NCBI GenBank assembly: GCA_900315675.1
Contig: OMZY01000003.1
Location: forward strand, 62,001-126,000
Direction of reading: 5' to 3'
Length of the DNA: 64,000 nt
DNA from: an uncultured Eubacteriales bacterium
GTDB taxonomy: Bacteria > Bacillota > Clostridia > Christensenellales > Aristaeellaceae
Shown piece by piece: positions 46,858 through 56,242 of this stretch. A program made the translations under genes and the position numbers. The notes under the pieces were generated by a model, which ran no database searches, had not been told where the DNA came from, and saw only the letters and a list, made by a program, of their open reading frames with translations. Each line of letters opens with the position of its first letter. The first letter of the stretch is position 1.

Positions 46858-47811
46858 TCAGAACAGGCTGATATCGCTCATCCTGCGGGAAAGACCGTTT
46901 ACCCCCATGATGATGGCGAAGTTGATCACATTCAGGCACAGGCCGATCGCGGAAGCGTAGGAGTACTGAGCCTTCTGGGCAGCGATACCGACGCTGTACA
47001 CATAGACGCCGAAGATATCCGAGGTGGCCATGTTGCCGCTGGTCTGCAGCAGCAGGGCTTTGTCCGTGTTGGAGGAGAGCAGCGAGCCGCAGTTCAGGAT
47101 CAGCATCATCACCGCGATGGGGATCAGGTGGGGAATATCGATATGCCTGATCTTTTCCCAGCGGGTGGCGCCGTCGATTGTGGCGGCTTCGTACAGCTGG
47201 GGGTCGATGCTGGTCAGCGTGGCAATATAGAGAATCGTGTTCCAGCCCGCGTTCTGCCAGATGTCCGATCCGATGAACAACGGCCGGAACCAGCCGGGTT
47301 CCATAATAAAGTAGATACTTTTTCCGCCGGCGGCGGTGATCAGGTGGTTGATAATGCCGTTGGTGGGGGAGAAGAACAGGTAGATCATGCCGGCCAGAAC
47401 CACAGTGGAGATGAAGTGCGGTATGTAGATCGCAGTCTGGGCGAATCCTTTGAACCGCTTGTTGTTTAGCTGGTTCAGCATGATGGCCATCAGGATCGGG
47501 ATCGGGAAGCCGAACAGCAGACCGTAGAAATTCAGCAGGAAGGTGTTCGCAAACATTCTTCCGCAGTAATAGCTGTTGAAGAATTTTTCAAAATACTTCA
47601 GCCCCACCCACTGGCTTCCGGTAATACCGAATGCGGCTTTGTAGTCCCGGAAGGCGATCTGGACGCCGTACATCGGGAAGTAACAGAAGACAATGAAGAA
47701 AGCCAGGCAGGGCAGCAGCAGCACCCACAGCTGCCAGTCACGGCGCAGGGCCAATCCAAATCTGTACCTGAGTCCGCCGCGGCGAGCGGATGCGGATGCG
47801 GAAACACTCAT
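46858..47811 (-). CDS. ABC sugar transporter permease, LplB/MalF type
   Basis: A 317-residue permease and first gene of the minus-strand operon of sugar locus 2. It has six membrane helices (WVLLLPCLAFFIVFCYFPMYG is the first, then GVQIAFRDYKAA), and the ATPase-contact loop YEAATIDGATRWEKIRHIDIP. The start at 47811 is chosen by AAGGAGG; the longer frame starts before it without a site. Genes downstream in order are the partner permease, AraC, two binding proteins, AraC sensor, GH43 and GH4. Confidence 0.9.
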   Translation of the reverse strand: MSVSASASARRGGLRYRFGLALRRDWQLWVLLLPCLAFFIVFCYFPMYGVQIAFRDYKAAFGITGSQWVGLKYFEKFFNSYYCGRMFANTFLLNFYGLLFGFPIPILMAIMLNQLNNKRFKGFAQTAIYIPHFISTVVLAGMIYLFFSPTNGIINHLITAAGGKSIYFIMEPGWFRPLFIGSDIWQNAGWNTILYIATLTSIDPQLYEAATIDGATRWEKIRHIDIPHLIPIAVMMLILNCGSLLSSNTDKALLLQTSGNMATSDIFGVYVYSVGIAAQKAQYSYASAIGLCLNVINFAIIMGVNGLSRRMSDISLF

Positions 47812-48051
47812 CAGGAATCCTCCTTCGGGGTCTTTGGGACAATATGAAATTGCATTCATCAATTTTCGCCCTCATTATGACGGCAAATTCTTTGGAAGGG
47901 AAGAAGCGAAAATTTCGCACATTGTTGAAAAATAAAGGTTTTCTTCGGTTTGAGGGGATGCGCATTTTTTTTGCATCTGTCCAAAAATCGCAATAAATGA
48001 TAGAATCTGCTTAGTGAAAACCAGGGCAAAAACAGGAAAGAAGGATCGGAA
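47812..48051. promoter_or_regulatory. Divergent control region of sugar locus 2
   Basis: A 240-base AT-rich gap between the minus-strand operon and the plus-strand glycosidase. It contains the palindrome GCGAAA-A-TTTCGC (47906-47918) with another TTTTCGC half-site near 47865, and for the plus strand a weak -35 TGTCCA (47978-47983) with -10 TAGAAT (48001-48006) 17 bases apart. The palindrome is a plausible operator for one of the AraC proteins or a LacI-type repressor. Confidence 0.55.
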
Positions 48052-49503
48052 ATGCTGCCTGAAACGAGCGTTTTTTTCCGTACGGAGGATGAGAAACTTC
48101 AGCGCGTCTATGACACGGCAGAAAAAAAGTGCCGCCTGAACCTGAAGGATTTCGGGGGCAGCACGGTGCTGGTGGAAGGCGGCGGATACGAAAAAATCTG
48201 GCTGGAAACCCAGCCTATGGGCGGAGAAATGTATGCCCTGCGCAGCCTGGAGGCTGCCCGGAATAATATTGGACTGTTTATGCGGTATCAGCGGGCGGAC
48301 GGGCGTCTGCCCGGTTCCATCCAGTGCGTGGAAGGAAGGGTTGAACCCCAGTTCAATAAATACCAGGGCTTCTGTTTTCCTTTTCCGGCGCTGAATCTGT
48401 ATTATTTAATCGGAAAAGACGGGGACTATCTTGAACAGCTGAAAGACTGCCTGATCCGCTTTGATGATTGCCTGTGGAGGACGCGGAACGTATCCGGAAA
48501 CGGCCTGCTTTCCTCCTTCTGCGTCTATGATACGGGCGAGGATCTGGCCCTGCGCTATGGGGACGCTCCCTGCTGGTGGGAGAGGGATGAAGCGCCGGAG
48601 GGGTATGAAATTGTTCCGATGCAAAGCATGGACGTGACCAGCTGGAGCTTCGCCGCCCGGCAGACCGTTGCGCGGATCTGCCGGATGCAGGGGGACGCCG
48701 CTGCCGAAGCGTGGGAACGGAAAGCGCGTACGGTGGCGGACGCGCTCCGCAGGGAACTGTGGGACAGGAAGCGCGGCGCCCTGTACGACAGGGACCGGAC
48801 GGGCAAAACCGTGGATATCCTGTGCCACAATACGCTTCGGTGCATGTACTGGGGCAGTATCTCCCGGAGAATGGCGGAACGGTTTGTGAAGGAACACCTG
48901 CTGAATCCCTCGGAATTCCGGACGCCCTTCCCGCTGCCCAGCGTCGCGGCCAATGATCCGGCTTTCCGCAACGCGCCGGAAAACAACTGGAGCGGACAGC
49001 CGCAAGGCCTGACATACCAGCGGGCAATCCTGGCACTGGAACGCTACGGATACAGCCGGATTGTGACCGGGCTGGGAGAGAAGCTGATGGACGCGGTCTA
49101 TGCGAACGGCTGCCGGTTTACCCAGCAGTATGATCCCTTTACCGGCAGGGCCTCCCTGGTACGGATGACGGATCATCAGCCGGTTGCGGAGGACAGCGGG
49201 GAAGCGATCCAGGACGCTTACGGTCCCACCATGCTTGCCTGCCTCGAATATACAGCCCATCATTACGGGATTCATCCGCACCTGGGACAGGTATGGTTCA
49301 GCCTGGGCAGCGGGACTCCCTATGAATATGAAGCCGTTTTCTATGATCACCGTTATGAGATCCGGAGTAACGGACAAAGGGCGGAAATCCGCGCGGACGG
49401 AAAGACGCTCGGCAGCTGGAAGTGCGGCCGGCGCGTTGTGACGGATGAGAACGGACGGCTTCTGCGGACGGAGCGGATTGAAGAGACCGGGGAAACGATC
49501 TGA
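48052..49503 (+). CDS. (alpha/alpha)6-barrel glycosidase, GH63/GH37-like
   Basis: A 483-residue cytoplasmic protein divergent from the sugar operon. Helix-rich sequence with WLETQPMGGEMYALRSLEA, MQSMDVTSWSFAARQ and ENNWSGQPQGLTYQRAILAL recalls the (alpha/alpha)6 toroid enzymes related to GH63, mannosylglycerate hydrolase and trehalase-like proteins. In these, Asp and Glu residues in the central cavity cleave alpha-glycosidic bonds with inversion. The C-terminal ~90 residues (YEYEAVFYDHRYEIRSNGQ) form a small beta domain. The exact family and substrate are uncertain, but a role in trimming imported oligosaccharides fits the context. Confidence 0.65.
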   Translation: MLPETSVFFRTEDEKLQRVYDTAEKKCRLNLKDFGGSTVLVEGGGYEKIWLETQPMGGEMYALRSLEAARNNIGLFMRYQRADGRLPGSIQCVEGRVEPQFNKYQGFCFPFPALNLYYLIGKDGDYLEQLKDCLIRFDDCLWRTRNVSGNGLLSSFCVYDTGEDLALRYGDAPCWWERDEAPEGYEIVPMQSMDVTSWSFAARQTVARICRMQGDAAAEAWERKARTVADALRRELWDRKRGALYDRDRTGKTVDILCHNTLRCMYWGSISRRMAERFVKEHLLNPSEFRTPFPLPSVAANDPAFRNAPENNWSGQPQGLTYQRAILALERYGYSRIVTGLGEKLMDAVYANGCRFTQQYDPFTGRASLVRMTDHQPVAEDSGEAIQDAYGPTMLACLEYTAHHYGIHPHLGQVWFSLGSGTPYEYEAVFYDHRYEIRSNGQRAEIRADGKTLGSWKCGRRVVTDENGRLLRTERIEETGETI

Positions 49504-49506
49504 AAA

Positions 49507-49571
49507 GCGGATTCACGTAAAAAAATTCCGGCGGCTGATAAAGACCGCCGGAGTTTTTTGCGTGAATCCGC
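49507..49571. terminator. Nested terminator after the glycosidase gene
   Basis: Inner hairpin TCCGGCGG (49527-49534)/CCGCCGGA (49545-49552) with GTTTTTTG behind it. This is enclosed by perfect outer arms GCGGATTCACG (49507-49517) and CGTGAATCCGC (49561-49571). Confidence 0.8.
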
Positions 49572-49613
49572 GTCGGGACCGGGGCTGAACAAAAGAAAAG
49601 CAGTTGTTTATTT

Positions 49614-49787
49614 GTTAACTAATTTGTTAACGTAAAAATCCACAAAAACAAGAAGGCGTGCGTTTCGCACGGGATGAAAAAAGCAACAAACGACCAGTAA
49701 AGCCTGATTCGTGTGCAAAAATTGTCTTGACAGGCGGATTTTTGCCCGTTAGAATTTAGTTAACAATAGGTTAACAAAATAGTTAAC
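49614..49787 (+). promoter_or_regulatory. Mannanase-operon promoter surrounded by five GTTAAC palindromes
   Basis: The promoter is TTGACA (49727-49732)-17-TAGAAT (49750-49755). GTTAAC occurs at 49614, 49626, 49759, 49770 and 49782 (first base), spaced 11-12 bases within each cluster, i.e. on one face of the helix. Two sites lie about 110 bases upstream of the -35 and three directly cover the start of transcription. Extended consensus is about TWGTTAACWA. This layout suggests tight repression with DNA looping. The repressor is not identifiable here. Confidence 0.75.
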
Positions 49788-49817
49788 AAGTTTACAAAAG
49801 CAGGGAGAGAAACAGGA

Positions 49818-51291
49818 ATGAAAAGCAGAAAAAAAGTCATTTGCGGAATCGCTGCGATGATCATGACGCTGCTTTGCGCAATACTCCCCGCTTTCAGTGA
49901 AGGGGCAGAGGAAATCATGACCGTGGAAGCGGAAACCGGGGAACTGATGGGAAACGCCGGAGTTTCCGGAGATGGTGCAATCAAATGGGTGGAGGGCTTT
50001 CGTACGGCCGGCGCGGATTCGCTCTCGGCGGAAGTGACGGTCACGCGGGAAGGTTTCTACGACATCGCCGTGATTCAGGCGAGTCTGGGCGGACACAAGG
50101 AAAACCAGGTGCTCCTGGACGGCGTGAATATCGGAACCGTGATCACGGAGGAGACAACATTCGGGAAAAGCGTGCTGGAGCATATCTTCCTTTCGGCCGG
50201 TTCCCATACGCTGGGAATCGGCACCGGCTGGGGATATATCCGGGTGGACAGGTTTGAGCTGACGCCGTCCGCGGCGCTCCCGGAGGATCTGTACCGGATT
50301 CCCGAAAAAATGAGCGTCGGGGAAGCCACTCCGGAGGCGCGGCGGCTGTATGACTGGCTGCGGGAAGGATACGGGAAACGGATTCTTTCCGGACAGCAGT
50401 GCGACGGCGGCATGTACGGCATGGAAAACCAGGCCGTCTGGCGGGCGACAGGCGGAGATTATCCCGCGGTGCTCGGCCTGGATATGATTGACTATTCCCT
50501 GAGCCGCGTGGAGCGCGGCGGGGAAAGCGACAGGGCGGTTCCTTACGCGATTGAATACTGGAACAAGGGCGGAATCGTGACCTTCTGCTGGCACTGGAAC
50601 GCTCCGTCCCCCTACCTGAAGGAGCCCTGGTATTCCGGTTTTTATACCAAGTACACGACATTCGACCTGGGCAAGGTGATGAACGGGGAGGATGAAGAAG
50701 GATACCGGCTGCTGAACAAGGATATTGACGCGGTCGCGGCGCAGCTGCTGCGGCTGAAGGAGGCCGGGGTGCCGGTGCTCTGGCGGCCGCTGCATGAAGC
50801 CAGCGGCGGATGGTTCTGGTGGGGAGCCTCCGGAAAGGAAGCCTACCTGAAGCTGTACCATCTGCTGTTTGACCGGCTGACCAACGAATATGGACTGAAC
50901 AACCTGATCTGGATCTGGAACGGACAGGATCCGGAGTGGTATCCGGGCGATGATGAGGTGGATCTCATCGGCACCGATATTTATCCCGGGGAAGCGGGTT
51001 TACGATTCCCAGAGCGCGTCCTTCCTGCCGCTGACGAGGATTCCGGGAGAGCGGAAGATGGTTGTGCTGTCGGAAAACGGATGCATTCCGGATCCGGAAC
51101 AGGTGTTCCGTGACGGAACCGTCTGGGGATACTGGTGCACCTGGGGCGGCGAGTTCGTACTGGGAAATACTAAATTCAACAAACCGTCAGAGAAATATAC
51201 GGAAACAGAGATGCTCCGGAAGGCGTATTCGGACGAGCGCGTCGTCACCCGGAAGGACCTGCCTGATTTCCGGACAACGGAAGCAAAGTGA
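49818..51291 (+). CDS. Secreted CBM35-GH26 beta-mannanase, interrupted by a frameshift
   Basis: GH26 enzymes cut the backbone of beta-mannans. The signal peptide covers residues 1-28, a CBM35-like domain about 33-148 (VEAETGELMG, YDIAVIQAS, GWGYIRVDRFEL), and a GH26 catalytic domain begins near 160 (GKRILSGQQCDGG). The acid/base Glu327 is in LWRPLHEASGGWFWWG. At CCCGGGG (50985-50991) the frame slips: the true continuation, VYDSQSASFLPLTRIPGERK and then the nucleophile in VVLSENGCIPD, is in another frame and ends at 51291. The unslipped frame stops at 51113 without the nucleophile. One G too many would explain it, by mutation, phase variation or sequencing error. Confidence 0.85.
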
Positions 51292-51326
51292 TACCGCCGC
51301 GCGCGGACGGACCGGAGGAAAAACAA

Positions 51327-54311
51327 GTGAGAAGAAGGACTGGAATCATGCTGGCCCTGCTGCTGGTGATGGCGGCAGGATCCGCGCTGGCTGCCACCGG
51401 CCTCGGAATAAGCGAATATGAGGAACAGGTGAGCACCTATTCCATCAATCCGGATATTCCTTCCTATGCGGAATACTGCGCGCAGCGTGAAGTGCTGCAG
51501 CCGGAAAAGGAGATCATCCTGGAGGCGGCGGACGCCGTGCGGTATGAGGAGGAAGGAGGACCGGACGCACCGGTGCTGTCGGAGTCGGCGGAAGGCCGGG
51601 ACGGCCTGTCTGTTCTGACCGGTGAGGAAGCTGTCATCGAATGGGACTTCGAAGCGGAAGAAGCCGGCTGGTATGACCTGGAGGTGGAATACTATCCGTG
51701 GCCGGGCCGGAACGCTGAAATCCAGCGGGCATTTTTCCTGGACGGCGCCCTGCCTTACCGGGAGCTGGCGCTGGTGAATTTTTCCCGGGTCTGGCGCAAT
51801 GATCTCCACCCGGACGTCAGCCACTTCACGGCGGAGGACGGGGCGGAGGAAATCCGGTGGCTCCGGGATAACCAGGGCAATGAACTGAAGCCTTCTCCCG
51901 CCGAAGCGCCGGAGTGGATGACCTCCCTCCTGCATGATTCAAACGGCTACATCAGTGAAAGCCTGAAGGTTTTCCTGCCCCGCGGCCTGCATACGCTTTC
52001 GGTCCTGTCCCTGCGGGAGCCGATGCTGATCCGCCGCCTCCGCTTCCGGGCGGGAGCAGACGCGCAGCCATACCGGAAACCGGAAGGGGAATCCGGCGCC
52101 GCCGGACAGCTTATCCGGATCGAGGCGGAGGCTGCCTCCCGGACATCCTCCCAGATGCTCTATCCGGTGCAGGATCAGTCCTCCCGTTCTGTTTCCCCCT
52201 CCAGCCCCCGCTATCTGCTGAACAACAGTATCGGCGGAAACGCGTGGAAAAGCGCCGGCCAGTGGATTGAGTGGCGCTTTACCGTGGCGGAGGAAGGAAA
52301 CTACGCCATTTCCCTTTACGATAAGCAGAATTTTGTCCGCGGAACGGACGTATACCGCAAAATCTATATAGACGGGGAGGTCCCGTTTGCCGAGTTCCAG
52401 GCGGCGGCCTTCCCCTATACCCAGGACTGGCGCCTGGAGACCCTCTCCGGAGAACAGGATGAGCCTTACCTGGTCCACCTTACCGCGGGAGAGCATACCC
52501 TGCGGATGGAGGTTGTGCTGGGCGAAATGGCCTCCGTAATCCGGCAGGTGCAGGACTGCGTTCTGCAGCTCAACGGCATTTACCGGCAGGTGCTGTATAT
52601 TACCGGCGTTTCGCCGGACCCGTACCGGGATTACCAGATTGAAAGAAGCCTGCCCGGTCTGGAGGCGCAGCTGCGGAAGGTCAAATCGGACCTGCAGACC
52701 GCGATCGGCGCGCTGGAAGAGACGGCGGGACACCGCAGCGATAAGCTGACCGTGCTGAAAACCATGGATGACCAGCTGACGGAGCTGATCCGGGACCAGG
52801 AGCGTTTTACGGAGGTACTCTCCTCCTACAAGACGAACGTGCGCGCCTGCGGCAACTGGATCACCCAGGTGCTGGGCCAGCCGCTGCAGATTGACCGGAT
52901 TTTTGTCCATACCGCTGACGTCCGGCCGGAGATCGGCGGCAGGGATTTTCTTTCCGGCGCCGGCTTTGAGGCTTCCCGGCTCTACAGCTCCTTCACCATC
53001 AATTACAACCAGATCGGCAACGTGGCCGAGAAGACCGATGATTCCCGGATCATTACCCTCTGGGTCGGCACGGGGCGGGACCAGGCCAACGTGATCAAGG
53101 CCCTGATCGACGAACATTTCACCCCGCAGACCGGGATCAACGTGAACGTCCAGCTGGTGGATATGAACACTCTGCTCCGCGCCACGCTGTCCGGCCAGGG
53201 ACCGGATGTTGCCATCCAGGTGGCGAACACCACGGGCATCGCGGGCGCGGTGATGAACACCGGCAACGATACCCCGGTGAACTACGGCCTGCGCAACGCC
53301 GTGATGGACCTGACGCGGTTTGAGGACTTTGAGGAGGTGGCGAAGCGGTTCGCCCCCAGCGCCCTGGTGCCCTTCTCCTTCAACGGCGCCTCCTACGCGC
53401 TGCCGGATACGCAGACCTTCCCCATGATGTTCTACCGCAAGGATATCCTGGCTGAAATCGGCCTGGAAGTTCCGGAAACCTGGGACGACGTGAAGGTGGC
53501 CATGAGCGTGCTGAGCAAGAACCAGATGGAGTTCGGCATGCTGCCCGGGGAGCAGACTTTTGCCATGCTGCTGTTCCAGGCCGGCGGGGAATACTACACG
53601 GAGAACGGCGACGCCTCCGCGCTGGACAGCGATGTCGCGGTCAACGTCTTCCGCCGCTACTGCGATTTTTATACGGATTACAAGCTGGATATGGCCACCT
53701 CGGCGGAGGAGCGTTTCCGTACGGGGGAATGTCCGATCATCATCACGGACTACACAACCTACAACAACCTGCAGGTTTCCGCCCCGGATATCAAGGGGCT
53801 GTGGGATTTCACCCATGTGCCCGGCACTCTGCGGGAGGACGGAACGCTGGATACAACGACCGGCTGCTCCGGTCTGGCGGACATCATCATGAGCGCGACC
53901 AAGGAGCCGGAGGCCTGCTGGAGCTTCCTGAAGTGGTGGACCAGCGCAGAGATCCAGACCCTGTACGGCCGGGAGATGGAATCGCTGATGGGCGCCTCCG
54001 CGCGGGTGGCCACCGCGAACCTGGAGGCCCTGGCGGGACTGAGCTGGCCCATCCGGGACTACCGGGAGCTGGCCAGGCAGTTCAGCCATGTGAAGGGCAT
54101 CCCCCAGGTGCCCGGCGGCTATTACACCTGGCGCAATGTGAACAATGCGTTCTACGCGGTTACCACGGGCGGTGTCAGCAGCGGCAGCAATGAGAACGGC
54201 AACACACCCCGCGAGGAACTGATGGACAAGATTTTTTACATCAACGCGGAGATTACCTATAAACGGACAGAATTCGGACTGCCTGTCGCGGACGCAGGGG
54301 AGGGAAAGTGA
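51327..54311 (+). CDS. Giant solute-binding protein fused to carbohydrate-binding-like domains
   Basis: A ~994-residue exported protein. After a signal peptide (MRRRTGIMLALLLVMAAGSA) come two beta-rich domains of CBM-like shape (about 60-250 and 260-420; the second opens IRIEAEAASRTSSQMLYPVQ and has WIEWRFTVAEEGNYAISLYD), then a helical region (about 440-535, GLEAQLRKVKSDLQTAIGAL), and from about 570 a complete family-1 ABC binding protein (ITLWVGTGRDQANVIKAL, GPDVAIQVANTTG, FPMMFYRKDILAEIGLEVPE). Normal binding proteins are 400-550 residues. The GTG at 51327 has GGAGG nine bases upstream; the longer frame overlaps the mannanase end. The permease genes follow after one base. Confidence 0.88.
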   Translation: MRRRTGIMLALLLVMAAGSALAATGLGISEYEEQVSTYSINPDIPSYAEYCAQREVLQPEKEIILEAADAVRYEEEGGPDAPVLSESAEGRDGLSVLTGEEAVIEWDFEAEEAGWYDLEVEYYPWPGRNAEIQRAFFLDGALPYRELALVNFSRVWRNDLHPDVSHFTAEDGAEEIRWLRDNQGNELKPSPAEAPEWMTSLLHDSNGYISESLKVFLPRGLHTLSVLSLREPMLIRRLRFRAGADAQPYRKPEGESGAAGQLIRIEAEAASRTSSQMLYPVQDQSSRSVSPSSPRYLLNNSIGGNAWKSAGQWIEWRFTVAEEGNYAISLYDKQNFVRGTDVYRKIYIDGEVPFAEFQAAAFPYTQDWRLETLSGEQDEPYLVHLTAGEHTLRMEVVLGEMASVIRQVQDCVLQLNGIYRQVLYITGVSPDPYRDYQIERSLPGLEAQLRKVKSDLQTAIGALEETAGHRSDKLTVLKTMDDQLTELIRDQERFTEVLSSYKTNVRACGNWITQVLGQPLQIDRIFVHTADVRPEIGGRDFLSGAGFEASRLYSSFTINYNQIGNVAEKTDDSRIITLWVGTGRDQANVIKALIDEHFTPQTGINVNVQLVDMNTLLRATLSGQGPDVAIQVANTTGIAGAVMNTGNDTPVNYGLRNAVMDLTRFEDFEEVAKRFAPSALVPFSFNGASYALPDTQTFPMMFYRKDILAEIGLEVPETWDDVKVAMSVLSKNQMEFGMLPGEQTFAMLLFQAGGEYYTENGDASALDSDVAVNVFRRYCDFYTDYKLDMATSAEERFRTGECPIIITDYTTYNNLQVSAPDIKGLWDFTHVPGTLREDGTLDTTTGCSGLADIIMSATKEPEACWSFLKWWTSAEIQTLYGREMESLMGASARVATANLEALAGLSWPIRDYRELARQFSHVKGIPQVPGGYYTWRNVNNAFYAVTTGGVSSGSNENGNTPREELMDKIFYINAEITYKRTEFGLPVADAGEGK

Positions 54312-54312
54312 G

Positions 54313-55245
54313 ATGAGCATGGCAATCCGGAAAGAACGGGTCGTGCCGCGGAAGGACACCCTGTGGCACCAGGTCCGGATCAACAAGGCATCCTACCTGC
54401 TGATGGCGCCGTATTTCATCCTGTTTTTCCTCTTTACGGTGCTGCCTGTGCTGATGTCTGTTTACCTTTCATTCAATTATTTCAACATGCTGGAGGCGCC
54501 CCGCTGGGTCGGCTGGGCCAACTATATCAAGCTGCTGCTGGAGGATGATATTTTCATTATCTCCCTGCGCAACACCCTGCTTTTCGCGGTGATCACCGGC
54601 CCGGTCAGCTACCTCCTGTGCCTGCTTTTCGCCTGGATCATCAACGAGTTCAAACCGAGGGTGCGGGCGTTCCTGACGCTGGTTTTCTACGCCCCGTCCA
54701 TCTGCGGCAACGCGTATATGATCTGGAATCTGATCCTCACCGGTGACCGTTACGGCTACCTGAACGGCATCCTGCTGCGGATGGGCTTCCTGAATGAGCC
54801 GATCCTCTGGATGCAGACCGAAAAGTTTGTCATGCCGGTGCTGATTGTGGTTCAGCTCTGGCTGTCCCTGGGCACGGGCTTCCTGTCCTTTATCGCGGGT
54901 CTGCAGACAGTGGACAAGGGCCTTTATGAAGCGGCGGCGATTGACGGCGTGAAGAACCGGTGGCAGGAGCTGTGGTTTGTGACCCTGCCTGCGATGAAGC
55001 CCCAGCTGATGTTCGGCGCGGTGATGCAGATCACCCAGTCCTTCGCGGTGGCGGATATCTCCATCGCGCTGGCCGGCAATCCCTCGGTCAATTATTCCGG
55101 TGCGACCATTGTCACGCACCTGCTGGATTACGGTTCCACAAGGCTGGACATGGGTTATGCCTCGGCCATCGCGACAATCCTGTTCCTGCTGATGGTCGGA
55201 ACCAACAAGCTGGTGCAGCGGATTCTCAGAAGGGTGGGTGAATGA
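54313..55245 (+). CDS. ABC sugar transporter permease A1 (MalF type)
   Basis: A 310-residue permease with six helices. The cytoplasmic contact loop is YEAAAIDGVKNRWQELWFVTLP, and LLMAPYFILFFLFTVLPVLMS is the first helix. It follows the giant binding protein directly, so that protein is its probable substrate donor. Its stop overlaps the ATG of permease A2 (ATGA at 55242). Confidence 0.92.
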   Translation: MSMAIRKERVVPRKDTLWHQVRINKASYLLMAPYFILFFLFTVLPVLMSVYLSFNYFNMLEAPRWVGWANYIKLLLEDDIFIISLRNTLLFAVITGPVSYLLCLLFAWIINEFKPRVRAFLTLVFYAPSICGNAYMIWNLILTGDRYGYLNGILLRMGFLNEPILWMQTEKFVMPVLIVVQLWLSLGTGFLSFIAGLQTVDKGLYEAAAIDGVKNRWQELWFVTLPAMKPQLMFGAVMQITQSFAVADISIALAGNPSVNYSGATIVTHLLDYGSTRLDMGYASAIATILFLLMVGTNKLVQRILRRVGE

Positions 55246-56231
55246 CCGGTATGGAAAAAGCGAAGATCAGCCGGTTATCTCCCGGCAGGCTGCGGCGGAA
55301 CGCGGCGGAACTGACCCCGGAGCAGGAGGAAATCCTGCGGCAGAAGCGGCTGGCGAAGATCTACCGGAAAATGAAGCGGCAGTCCGGAAAGAAAAAACTG
55401 AACCGGTCCACCGCCGGCAACGCGGCGCTGTTTATCCTCATGGGCATCTGCGGCGTGTTCATGGTGCTGCCGCTGGTGATGATCCTCAACAACGCGGTGA
55501 AACCCCTGGATGAACTGTATCAGTATCCGCCGCGGATCTTTGTGCGGAATCCCTCGCTCAACAATTTCACGGACCTCTATGTCCTGCTGAATGAAAGCTG
55601 GGTTCCCTTCTCCCGGTATGTACTCAATACCCTCATCATTACCCTGGGCGGCATGACCGGCCATGTGATCATCGCCTCCATGGCGGCCTATCCCCTGGCC
55701 AAGAATCATTTTCCCGGAAAAAAGATCCTGTTTTCCGTGGTCGTGCTGTCCATGATGTTCTCCTGGACCGTGACGCAGATCCCGCAGTACCTGATCATTT
55801 CCTGGCTCGGCATCAACAACACCTATGCCGCGCTGGTGCTGCCGGCCTGGTCCTTCGGCATGGGCCTGTACCTGACGAAGCAGTTCATGGAGCAGCTGCC
55901 GGATTCGCTGATGGAAAGCGCCCGGCTGCAGGGTGCCAATGAGTGGCAGATTTTCTGGAAAATTGTTATGCCGAACGTGAAGCCGGCCTGGCTGACGCTG
56001 GCTATTTTCCAGTTCCAGCAGATGTGGGCCAATACGGGCAGCATGTTCCTGCGGTCCGAGGAGCTGAAACCCCTGCAGTATGCCCTGCAGCAGATTACCT
56101 CCGGAGGCGTCAGCCGGGCGGGCGCCGGGGCAGCGGTAACCTTCCTGATCGCGGCGGTCCCCATCATCTTTTTCCTGATCTGCCAGAGCTCGATCATGGA
56201 GACCATGACGACCTCCGGCATGAAGGACTGA
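55242..56231 (+). CDS. ABC sugar transporter permease A2 (MalG type)
   Basis: A 329-residue permease, somewhat longer than average because of a charged N-terminal tail (ELTPEQEEILRQKRLAKIYR) before the first helix. The contact loop is MESARLQGANEWQIFWKIVMP, with an Arg-Leu-Gln variation at the usual IDGA position. It pairs with permease A1. The next gene starts 11 bases after its stop, with GAGGAGG overlapping the stop region. Confidence 0.92.
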   Translation: MTGMEKAKISRLSPGRLRRNAAELTPEQEEILRQKRLAKIYRKMKRQSGKKKLNRSTAGNAALFILMGICGVFMVLPLVMILNNAVKPLDELYQYPPRIFVRNPSLNNFTDLYVLLNESWVPFSRYVLNTLIITLGGMTGHVIIASMAAYPLAKNHFPGKKILFSVVVLSMMFSWTVTQIPQYLIISWLGINNTYAALVLPAWSFGMGLYLTKQFMEQLPDSLMESARLQGANEWQIFWKIVMPNVKPAWLTLAIFQFQQMWANTGSMFLRSEELKPLQYALQQITSGGVSRAGAGAAVTFLIAAVPIIFFLICQSSIMETMTTSGMKD

Positions 56232-56242
56232 GGAGGCGGAGC

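Noticed and set aside
51939..54386. 815-codon open frame on the minus strand opposite the giant binding protein
   Set aside because: Antisense to a clear binding-protein domain with signal peptide and ribosome site.
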